In this document: piece after piece, positions 7,387 through 13,884 of the stretch
How the letters are laid out: every line of letters starts with the position of its first letter
Position numbering within the stretch: the first letter of the stretch is position 1
Source of the DNA: Actinomycetota bacterium
GTDB taxonomy: Bacteria > Actinomycetota > Aquicultoria > Aquicultorales > Aquicultoraceae
DNA length: 28,330 nucleotides
Assembly: GCA_030017355.1 (NCBI GenBank)
Contig: JASEIR010000005.1
Location: 1 to 28,330, forward strand
Direction of reading: 5' to 3'
Translations under genes and position numbers: made by a program
The notes under the pieces: generated by a model
The model's database searches: none
What the model saw: the letters and a program-made list of their open reading frames with translations, nothing else
What the model was told of the DNA's origin: nothing

Positions 7387-9822
7387 ATGTTTGAGTCCTT
7401 AACAGGCAGAATAGAGACAATTGAAATAGAAGAAGAGATGCGAAGCTCATACATAGATTATGCTATGAGCGTAATAATAGGAAGGGCACTGCCAGATGTA
7501 CGGGATGGTCTAAAGCCTGTACATCGCAGAATCCTTTACGCAATGTATGATATGGGCATGCGCCCAGGTAGCCAATATAAGAAATGCGCACGTATTGTGG
7601 GCGAGGTCCTAGGAAAATACCATCCGCATGGTGATACGGCTGTATATGATTCGCTTGTAAGAATGGCCCAGGACTTTTCCTTAAGATATGAGCTGGTTGA
7701 TGGTTATGGAAACTTTGGTTCTATAGACGGCGATTCGCCGGCAGCAATGCGATATACCGAGGCAAGGCTTTCAAAACTAGCCGTCGAGATGCTTCGTGAT
7801 ATAGAGAAAGATACTGTAGACTTTATGCTCAACTTTGATGAAACGCTCGAAGAGCCGGTGGTTTTACCTTCAAGATTCCCAAACCTATTGGTCAACGGTT
7901 CATCAGGAATAGCTGTTGGTATGGCTACAAACATACCACCACACAATCTGGGAGAGGTAATAGATGCCGTCAATGAGATGATTGATAATCCAGATGCAAC
8001 AGCCCGAGATTTAATGAAGCATATCAAAGGACCCGACTTTCCAACAGGTGGCATCATTATGGGAAAAGCCGGGATCAGAGAGGCTTATGAAACAGGGCGC
8101 GGTAGCATAAAGGTTCGTGGAAAAGCCCATGCCGAGCAGACAAAACAAGGAAAAACAAGAATTATTATCTCTGAAATACCATTTCAAGTAAACAAAGCAA
8201 AGCTTGCTGAAAAAATAGCCGAGCTTGTCAGAGAAAAGAAAATCACCGAAATCACTGACTTGCGCGATGAGTCGGACAGAAATGGCATGAGGCTTGTTGT
8301 CGAGCTAAAAAGAGATGCAATACCCCAGGTTGTTTTAAACAAGCTATATAAGCACACACAGCTTGAAGTAAGCTTCGGTGTAATTATGCTTGCGCTGGTT
8401 AGTGGTGTGCCAAGGGTACTTAACCTGCCACAAGTAATAAAGCACTATATAGATCACCAGCGAGAAGTTGTTGTAAGGCGCACCAAGTTTGACCTTAAAA
8501 AAGCCCAGGAGAGGTTTCATATAGTTGAAGGTCTTTTGATTGCCCTAAGCAATCTAGATGCTGTCATTAAGACGATAAGGGAGTCAAAAACAGTAGATGA
8601 GGCGCGCACGCGCCTTATGAGGAGGTTTAAGCTAAGCGAGGTGCAGGCGCAAGCGATACTTGACATGCGCTTGCAAAGACTCACTGCGCTTGAGAGACAA
8701 AAACTTGAAGATGAGCATAAGGAGTTAAGAGAAAAAATCGCTTATCTTGAGAGCATCTTAGCAAGTGAAGAAAAGCAGTACGCAATAATAAAAGAAGAGC
8801 TGATTGAAATAAAGAACAAATATGCCGACAAGAGGAGAACACAAATTAGCTCAGCGGCAGCAGAAATAGAGATAGAAGACCTAATAGCAGATGAGGACAT
8901 GGTTATAACAATAACGCATTCAGGCTACGTAAAAAGGCAACCTGTTACGACATATAAGCGTCAAGCAAGGGGAGGAAAAGGCATATCAGGAACAAGCCTT
9001 AAAGAAGGGGATTTTGTCGAACACCTATTTATAGCGTCAACGCATAACTATATATTGTTTTTCTCTAACAAGGGCAAGGTCTATAAGTTAAAGGTCCACG
9101 AGCTTCCTCTTGGCAGTAGAACCTCAAGGGGCCAAGCTATAGTTAACATCTTGCCGTTTGCACAGGATGAGAAAATTGCGGCAATTATATCAACCAGAAG
9201 TTTTGAAGAAGACCAATATCTTATCTTAGCCACCAAAAACGGAATAGTAAAAAAGACGCCGTTTATTGAATACAATACGTCAAGGAGAGACGGGATTCTT
9301 GCGATCAACATGAGAGAAGACGACGAGCTTATCGGAGTAAAAATAACCACAGGATCGGATGATATAATTTTGGTGTCAAAGAAAGGAATGTCCATACGCT
9401 TCCGTGAGGGCGATGTAAGACCAATGGGCCGTGTAGCAACTGGCGTTAAAGGTATGAGCCTTGCCGAGGCAGACGAGGTTCTTGCTATAGAGGTTGCCAG
9501 AGATGACGCCGACCTTTTAATAGTTACCGAGAATGGTTTTGGTAAACGAACACCTATAAAGAGCTATCCAACGCAAGGGCGCGGCGGAAGAGGGGTAAAA
9601 ACTCTAAGGGAGACCTCAAGCCGTGGGTTTATAGCAGCAGCCAAAATGGTTAGAGAAAACCATGAGCTTATGGTTATCTCAAGTGAAGGCATAATAATGA
9701 GAACGCCTGTTAAGCAAATTTCCCAGATGGGTAGAAACACGCAAGGCGTAAGAATAATGAATCTTAATGAAAGCGATAAAGTAAGCGCCGTTGCTCTGGT
9801 TACAGAGAAAGAAAATGGCTAG
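7387..9822 (+). CDS. gyrA: DNA gyrase subunit A
   Basis: 811 aa, full length. The catalytic Tyr is Y123 (AAMRYTEARL). The quinolone-determining region reads HPHGDTAVYDS, so the residue aligned with E. coli Ser83 is Thr84. The C-terminal beta-pinwheel contains the GyrA box QGRGGRG near 730, which distinguishes it from ParC. The start ATG is preceded by an AAGGGGA SD at the right distance. A GCCAGC/GCTGGC hairpin in the gyrB-gyrA gap might be a processing or pausing site. Confidence 0.98.
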   Translation: MFESLTGRIETIEIEEEMRSSYIDYAMSVIIGRALPDVRDGLKPVHRRILYAMYDMGMRPGSQYKKCARIVGEVLGKYHPHGDTAVYDSLVRMAQDFSLRYELVDGYGNFGSIDGDSPAAMRYTEARLSKLAVEMLRDIEKDTVDFMLNFDETLEEPVVLPSRFPNLLVNGSSGIAVGMATNIPPHNLGEVIDAVNEMIDNPDATARDLMKHIKGPDFPTGGIIMGKAGIREAYETGRGSIKVRGKAHAEQTKQGKTRIIISEIPFQVNKAKLAEKIAELVREKKITEITDLRDESDRNGMRLVVELKRDAIPQVVLNKLYKHTQLEVSFGVIMLALVSGVPRVLNLPQVIKHYIDHQREVVVRRTKFDLKKAQERFHIVEGLLIALSNLDAVIKTIRESKTVDEARTRLMRRFKLSEVQAQAILDMRLQRLTALERQKLEDEHKELREKIAYLESILASEEKQYAIIKEELIEIKNKYADKRRTQISSAAAEIEIEDLIADEDMVITITHSGYVKRQPVTTYKRQARGGKGISGTSLKEGDFVEHLFIASTHNYILFFSNKGKVYKLKVHELPLGSRTSRGQAIVNILPFAQDEKIAAIISTRSFEEDQYLILATKNGIVKKTPFIEYNTSRRDGILAINMREDDELIGVKITTGSDDIILVSKKGMSIRFREGDVRPMGRVATGVKGMSLAEADEVLAIEVARDDADLLIVTENGFGKRTPIKSYPTQGRGGRGVKTLRETSSRGFIAAAKMVRENHELMVISSEGIIMRTPVKQISQMGRNTQGVRIMNLNESDKVSAVALVTEKENG

Positions 9823-9863
9823 AACGGGGCAGAAAAATAATCAGCAGCTTGCAGGAGATTTTA

Positions 9864-10280
9864 ATGCAGGCATTTGAGATTTTAGAACACACCGCCGATA
9901 TCGGCATAAAGGCGTACGGCAACACTCTGAAAGAGGCATTTGAAAATGCTGCCCTTGGGATGTTTAGCTTGATAACCAATCCAGAAAATATTAAATCCAG
10001 GCTCTCCAAAGAAATATTTGTTGAGGCAGAGGACAGGGAGAGCCTTCTTGTTGAGTGGTTAAATGAAATTATATATAGATTTGAGGTTGACTACGAGGTT
10101 TACAAGCGTTTTGAGATTATAGACTGGGACGAGGAGTATCGCTTAAGAGCAATTGTATATGGTGAAGAACTTGACCTAGGAAGACACGAGATAAAAACTC
10201 AGATAAAGGCCTGCAGCTATCATATGCTAAAAATCGAGCGCGAAGATTGCTGGTATGCACAGGTGATATTTGATGTTTGA
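9864..10280 (+). CDS. Archease (RtcB-activating protein)
   Basis: 138 aa from the ATG at 9864, which has AGGAG six bases upstream; an in-frame TTG 15 bp earlier has no such site. Archease features: the N-terminal EHTADIGI motif, LVEWLNEIIY in the middle, and the C-terminal HEIKTQIKACSYHMLKIE segment with metal-binding residues. Archease stimulates guanylylation and turnover of the RNA ligase RtcB, whose gene starts 17 bp downstream. The pairing strongly supports both calls. It is probably read from the gyrA transcript, 41 bp away. Confidence 0.92.
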   Translation: MQAFEILEHTADIGIKAYGNTLKEAFENAALGMFSLITNPENIKSRLSKEIFVEAEDRESLLVEWLNEIIYRFEVDYEVYKRFEIIDWDEEYRLRAIVYGEELDLGRHEIKTQIKACSYHMLKIEREDCWYAQVIFDV

Positions 10281-10297
10281 TCCTGGCGGTGATCACT

Positions 10298-11743
10298 ATG
10301 ATCGAAATACTTGAACAAATAGATGAGAACATCTGGAAGATACCGGTTGGGTACAAAACAGGTATGAGGGTCCCCGGAATCGTATACGCGAGCGAGGCTC
10401 TCCTGATTAAGGCGCAAGAGGATAAGGCACTTGAGCAAGTAGCAAACGTCTCACATCTACCAGGCATAGTCTTGGCATCCTATGCTATGCCAGATATCCA
10501 TTGGGGATATGGCTTCCCAATAGGAGGGGTTGCTGCAACAGACTATGAGGAGGGCACTATATCGCCTGGCGGTGTTGGTTTTGATATTAACTGTGGTGTG
10601 CGCCTTATAAGAACCGATCTTTTGGTAAGTGATGTAAAATCAAGCTTTGAGAAGCTAATGATAGAGATAGCAGGGAATGTTCCTAAAGGAGTGGGCAGTC
10701 GAGGCAAGATAAGGCTAAGCCAGCGCGAGATGGCAAACCTTATGGAAGAAGGCGTAACTTGGGCAATTAAAAGGGGCTACGGATGGCAGGAAGACATCGA
10801 GCTCGCTGAAGATGGCGGATGTCTTAAGGGTGCTGACCCAAGCAAGGTAAGCAACCGTGCTTTTGAAAGAGGCCGTGATCAAGTTGGAACACTAGGCGCT
10901 GGAAATCACTTCCTTGAGGTCCAAGAAGTTGTCGATATATTCGATGAGGTTGCCGCAAATGCCTTTGGCCTATTTAAAGGACAGCTGGTAGTAATGATTC
11001 ACTCGGGCTCTAGAGGTGTTGGGCACCAAATTTGTACTGACTATATAAAGGTAATGGACAGAGTGGTAAATAGGCTTGGGATAGTGCTTCCTGACAGGCA
11101 ACTGGGGTGTGCACCCATACACTCGCAAGAGGGAAGGGACTACTACTCAGCAATGGCGTGCGCCGTTAACTACGCATTCACGAACAGGCAAATTTTAGCT
11201 CACTGGGTACGCCAGTCGTTTGAGCACGTCTTGAAGAAAAGCGCAGAGTCGCTTGGGATGAGACTAGTCTACGATGTCTGCCACAACATTGCCAAAATTG
11301 AAGAGCACGATGTTGACGGCAGGAGGCGCAAACTATGTGTCCACAGAAAAGGGGCGACGCGTGCTTTTGGACCCAACAGTCCGTTAGTGCCAGCACCTTA
11401 CCGAGAGATCGGTCAGCCAGTCTTGATACCGGGCGATATGGGGAGTGCCTCATATGTGCTTGTTGGTACAGACAAAGCAATGAAAGAGACCTTTGGATCG
11501 ACCTGCCATGGGGCCGGCAGAGTAATGAGTAGAAGCCAGGCAAAGAAAAAAGTAAATGCTCAAGAATTAAGACAAAACCTGGAATCAATGGGAATAAAAG
11601 TAATTGCTGGCAGTCTAGGCTTGCTGTCCGAAGAAGCTCCAGTTGCATACAAGGATGTAAGTCAAGTGGTAGAGGTTTGCCACAAATCAGGCATTGCAAA
11701 AAAGGTTGCTAAAATGAGACCACTTGGTGTATTGAAGGGATAG
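10298..11743 (+). CDS. rtcB: RNA-splicing ligase RtcB
   Basis: 481 aa from the ATG at 10298, preceded by GGTGA five bases upstream. An earlier TTG at 10277 overlaps the archease stop and is less likely. RtcB joins 2',3'-cyclic phosphate RNA ends to 5'-OH ends using GTP and Mn2+. Metal-binding motifs are intact: DINCGVR with Asp96 and Cys99, GAGNHFLE, HSGSRGVGH and YDVCHNIAKIEEH. The guanylylated histidine is His404 in STCHGAGR. Next to archease it forms a two-gene RNA ligation/repair unit behind gyrA. There is no obvious terminator after it. Confidence 0.97.
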   Translation: MIEILEQIDENIWKIPVGYKTGMRVPGIVYASEALLIKAQEDKALEQVANVSHLPGIVLASYAMPDIHWGYGFPIGGVAATDYEEGTISPGGVGFDINCGVRLIRTDLLVSDVKSSFEKLMIEIAGNVPKGVGSRGKIRLSQREMANLMEEGVTWAIKRGYGWQEDIELAEDGGCLKGADPSKVSNRAFERGRDQVGTLGAGNHFLEVQEVVDIFDEVAANAFGLFKGQLVVMIHSGSRGVGHQICTDYIKVMDRVVNRLGIVLPDRQLGCAPIHSQEGRDYYSAMACAVNYAFTNRQILAHWVRQSFEHVLKKSAESLGMRLVYDVCHNIAKIEEHDVDGRRRKLCVHRKGATRAFGPNSPLVPAPYREIGQPVLIPGDMGSASYVLVGTDKAMKETFGSTCHGAGRVMSRSQAKKKVNAQELRQNLESMGIKVIAGSLGLLSEEAPVAYKDVSQVVEVCHKSGIAKKVAKMRPLGVLKG

Positions 11744-11756
11744 GGAACACCCAAGA

Positions 11757-11781
11757 GTTTATCCTTGTGACGATGGGGTAG
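11757..11781 (+). promoter_or_regulatory. Sigma-B/sigma-F-like promoter of the 75-aa gene
   Basis: GTTTAT - N13 - GGGTAG, ten of twelve bases matching the sigma-B type consensus GTTTAA-N12-14-GGGTAT. Predicted transcription start is about 40 bp before the TTG at 11827. A weak sigma-70-like pair (TTGTGA - N16 - TATAGC, 11765-11792) overlaps and is an alternative. Confidence 0.5.
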
Positions 11782-11826
11782 AAAAATATAGCGGTTTGTA
11801 ATGTTTGAAGGCTAAAGGAGACGTTA

Positions 11827-12054
11827 TTGCTTATATCAACCGTTATATTTATGGATGGAGAGGAAAGGCAATTTTTGGCAAGGAACCTATTTTATGATGT
11901 TCCTGAAAAGAATCTAATTAGGGTTGATTTAGGAAAAAAGGGAGAAATTGTAATTCCCTTGACAGCCATAAAAGAAATTCATACCGAGGACCTTCCAGCC
12001 GACGCAATATCCCCCGAGGTCTTAAATGGTGAGCCAGAGATATTTAACCGCTGA
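11827..12054 (+). CDS. Small hypothetical protein, 75 aa
   Basis: The TTG start at 11827 is supported by AAGGAG at 11815-11820, six bases upstream. The protein is acidic and looks mostly beta-stranded (LISTVIFMDGEERQFLAR; LIRVDLGKKGEIVIPLTAIKEI), with no membrane segment, signal peptide or Cys. I do not recognise a family. It ends one base short of the convergent STAS gene stop. Both genes have sigma-B-like promoters, so they may act in the same response. Being small and beta-rich, a regulatory or adaptor protein is possible, but no function can be assigned. Confidence 0.75.
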   Translation: MLISTVIFMDGEERQFLARNLFYDVPEKNLIRVDLGKKGEIVIPLTAIKEIHTEDLPADAISPEVLNGEPEIFNR

Positions 12055-12055
12055 T

Positions 12056-12430
12056 TTACTCAGAAGTGCTGGCTTTTTGTTTTGCCCTTTTTATATCTGC
12101 AAGAGCGTCGCTTATGGTTGAGTGAAAAGGGAAAACGCGGGTTAGTCCAGTTAGCGTTAGAATTCGATCAACCAATGGATTTCCAACAACAGCCAAAGTG
12201 CCACCTCTCTTCTTCAACCTCTCCATTCCGCCAAGCAGAACGCCTAGGCATGAGCTATCTATATAGCTGACCTTTAAAAGATTTATAATTAAGTGAAAGT
12301 TTCCAATTGAAATCTCTTCGTTTATGGCATCACCTAGCAGGTGGCAATTGCTTAAGTCAAGCTGTCCGCTTACCTCAATAACGGGCATTTCTTCGGCAGC
12401 CTTCTTGGCAATCTCTACTTCCACGATCAA
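12056..12430 (-). CDS. STAS-domain anti-sigma factor antagonist
   Basis: 124 aa, a single STAS domain of SpoIIAA/RsbV type. The phosphorylation loop is YIDSSCLGVLLG, with the phosphoacceptor expected at Ser59 (first Ser after Asp58); the usual Gly two positions later is Cys61. Such proteins bind a GHKL anti-sigma kinase when dephosphorylated and so free an alternative sigma factor. No kinase or sigma gene is adjacent. The nearest GHKL protein is the one upstream of dnaA. The start is TTG 12430 (GGGAGG four bases upstream); an in-frame GTG at 12424 is a close alternative. A sigma-B-like promoter lies about 40 bp upstream, suggesting autoregulation. Confidence 0.88.
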   Translation of the reverse strand: MIVEVEIAKKAAEEMPVIEVSGQLDLSNCHLLGDAINEEISIGNFHLIINLLKVSYIDSSCLGVLLGGMERLKKRGGTLAVVGNPLVDRILTLTGLTRVFPFHSTISDALADIKRAKQKASTSE

Positions 12431-12468
12431 AAAGCCTCCCAGGTCAAGACATAGCTAGTTCCCGATTT

Positions 12469-12494
12469 ATTCCCACTACGCATAAGCGCAAAAC
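12469..12494 (-). promoter_or_regulatory. Sigma-B/sigma-F-like promoter of the STAS gene
   Basis: On the minus strand GTTTTG - N14 - GGGAAT, close to GTTTAA-N12-14-GGGTAT. It lies about 40 bp upstream of the STAS start codon. Promoters of this type in front of rsbV/spoIIAA-like genes are typical of autoregulated partner-switching systems. Confidence 0.45.
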
Positions 12495-12543
12495 ACGATG
12501 AGTAGTCATAATTAACAATCTAATATAAGTAAAACATTCGAAA

Positions 12544-12568
12544 TCTTGCTTGGCAAGCGCAAGCAAGA
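12544..12568. repeat. Inverted repeat, 9-bp arms with 7-base loop
   Basis: TCTTGCTTG and CAAGCAAGA flank GCAAGCG. No T-run follows on either strand, so it is not a clear intrinsic terminator. It lies between two divergent promoters and could be an operator or RNA hairpin. Confidence 0.5.
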
Positions 12569-12629
12569 AAAGACGCATTTTTGATAAAGCAAACAAGCCC
12601 ATGACCAGCGGATATGGTTCATAAACTGT

Positions 12630-12658
12630 TTGACAGCAGTTCGTCCAAAGCTTAGAAT
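12630..12658 (+). promoter_or_regulatory. Strong sigma-70 promoter of the 119-aa gene
   Basis: TTGACA - N17 - TAGAAT: perfect -35, perfect spacing and a near-perfect -10. Transcription should start near 12665, giving a leader of about 90 nt. Confidence 0.8.
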
Positions 12659-12755
12659 TTTGCAAAGAAAATATAAAGTTGGCAGCAGTTACGGTTCGTA
12701 CGCAAAATTTTGTTTTAGCATAGCAAAAGTCTTATTAACAAAAGGAGAATGCAAG

Positions 12756-13115
12756 TTGAAAGATCGGCCATCTAACTTTAGAGGAGAAGCTATATCTGAA
12801 GCACCCTATTTATCGGACGCCGATTTTTTTCAGGGAGACGACGAGCAGGAGATGCTGCAAGTAAAAAGCGTTGCTGCTGTATGGTGGGAAGATATAACTG
12901 CTTATTCTAGAGTTGAGATACCCGAAGATTTTGAGATATACAGGTTATCTAAAATTACGGTTGGCTTGATCTGGAAAGAAACAGAAGATTACGTCGTCCT
13001 TGTCCAGGACTATGATTTAACCAACAGAGGCCGCGGCTACCGCCATAACGATTTTCATATTATTCCTAGAGGCACCATCAAAAAAATGGAAGTGCTTGGC
13101 GAGGTAAAATTCTAA
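12756..13115 (+). CDS. Conserved hypothetical protein, 119 aa
   Basis: The start is TTG 12756 with AAAGGAG eight bases upstream; the frame extends upstream but that part contains the promoter. After a variable acidic N-terminus comes a pattern seen in small uncharacterised bacterial and phage proteins: VWWEDITAYSR, LSKITVGLIWKETEDYVVLVQDYD, and a terminal NDFHIIPRGTIKKMEVL. In these families a V-x-W-x-D stretch is followed by a 'vGw...e..d.v.la' core and a closing 'I P k g . I k k' strand; function unknown. No membrane segment is seen. It is monocistronic, strongly promoted and convergent with the DUF151 gene seven bases away. Confidence 0.8.
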   Translation: MKDRPSNFRGEAISEAPYLSDADFFQGDDEQEMLQVKSVAAVWWEDITAYSRVEIPEDFEIYRLSKITVGLIWKETEDYVVLVQDYDLTNRGRGYRHNDFHIIPRGTIKKMEVLGEVKF

Positions 13116-13122
13116 TAATTTT

Positions 13123-13605
13123 TTAAGACTCGCCCTTGTTGAAATCCTCAGGCTTAACGTTTTCTAAAAATTCACGAAAGCGCTCAATTTCTTCTTCCTC
13201 GCCAATCTCGTTTACTATAGCTGCCTGATCAAGCACGGCCTGGTCTGCGTAAATTGGCACGTTTGCCCTCACCGCAAGGGCAATCGCATCGCTTGGCCTT
13301 GCATCGATCTGCACGTTGTCGGAGTTAATCGACATGTGAATTTGAGCATAGAATGTGCCGTCACGAAGGTCGCTTATTACAATTCGGGTTATTCGAGCGC
13401 TTAAAGAATCAATCACGTTTTTTAACAAATCGTGAGTAAGTGGCCTTGATGGGCGTATGCCCTGGACTTCCATCAATATGGCGGTTGCTTCGAACTGACC
13501 TATCCAGATCGGCAAGTATCGGTTTGATTTAAGGTCTTTTAGAATTATTACCGGCTGGTTTGTCAACACATCTAGGTTGACGCCATGGACCTCCATCTCG
13601 TACAA
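13123..13605 (-). CDS. Bifunctional nuclease family protein (DUF151/BFN)
   Basis: 160 aa. The BFN domain fills residues 1-135: YEMEVHGVNLDVLTNQPVII, then RYLPIWIGQFEATAI, PLTHDLLKNVIDSL and DARPSDAIALAVRANVPIYA. The Glu/Asp-rich tail (EIGEEEEIERF) is typical of actinobacterial members. Plant and some bacterial homologues were reported to have RNase/DNase activity; the cellular role in bacteria is unclear. The start is TTG 13605 with GGTGGT six bases upstream, and the resulting N-terminus aligns with the usual M-x-E-M start. It diverges from the DUF4012 gene. Confidence 0.9.
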   Translation of the reverse strand: MYEMEVHGVNLDVLTNQPVIILKDLKSNRYLPIWIGQFEATAILMEVQGIRPSRPLTHDLLKNVIDSLSARITRIVISDLRDGTFYAQIHMSINSDNVQIDARPSDAIALAVRANVPIYADQAVLDQAAIVNEIGEEEEIERFREFLENVKPEDFNKGES

Positions 13606-13709
13606 GATATCACCACCAAAAATTATTCGGTTCTTATATGCTCACAATAACAAAGTTTTAACCCACTAATCAACCCGGAAATATACATGTCGACGCAAAG
13701 ATAGTACCC

Positions 13710-13775
13710 CAAGCTAGCCAATTTTCATCAGCACCAGCATGTTTTCGCATGCACCTACGGAAATTGGGGGGCTTG
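13710..13775. repeat. Long imperfect hairpin in the DUF151-DUF4012 divergent gap
   Basis: Nested pairing: CAAGC (13710-13714) with GCTTG (13771-13775), CCAATTTTC (13718-13726) with GGAAATTGG (13759-13767, one G-T pair), and GCATG with CATGC (13737-13752) closing a TTTTCG loop. No T-run follows on either strand, so it is not an obvious terminator. It lies in the 279-bp gap 13606-13884, which otherwise shows no gene. It could be a leader structure of either flanking gene; I recognise no known riboswitch. Confidence 0.45.
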
Positions 13776-13884
13776 ATTTAAGACAAAAGAGCGTAGATGA
13801 TAGGATTACTATAGCTTCAAGCGGGCAAACAGCAGGCGCAACATAGTAGTTTAAATTGGGCAAGCAATTGTAGTAGCGCAAAAC

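Larger units (their letters stand above)
12431..12755. other. Divergent intergenic region between STAS and 119-aa genes
   Basis: No further gene is supported. It holds the sigma-B-like promoter of the STAS gene (minus strand, 12469-12494), a 9-bp perfect inverted repeat at 12544-12568 and a consensus-like sigma-70 promoter for the downstream gene (12630-12658). An open frame running from 12630 begins inside the -35 hexamer, so its first 42 codons are not translated. Confidence 0.6.

Noticed and set aside
11178..11699. Long open frame antisense to rtcB (173 aa)
   Set aside because: Opposite a fully conserved RtcB coding sequence, without an SD or recognisable domain.
12630..12755. Upstream extension of the 119-aa protein to a TTG at 12630
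   Set aside because: That TTG is part of a perfect -35 hexamer and the segment lies partly upstream of the predicted transcript start; the SD supports the start at 12756.
13691..13720. GACGCAAAG followed by a CCCC-AAGC stretch, resembling the core of a cyclic-di-GMP-I (GEMM) riboswitch upstream of DUF4012
   Set aside because: The preceding conserved GGCAAAC segment, GNRA-capped stem and tetraloop receptor cannot be found, and the following helix does not fit.
13715..13760. CTGATGA and GAAA on the minus strand, like a hammerhead ribozyme core
   Set aside because: The two core strands are too close and in an order that leaves no room for the required stems I-III.
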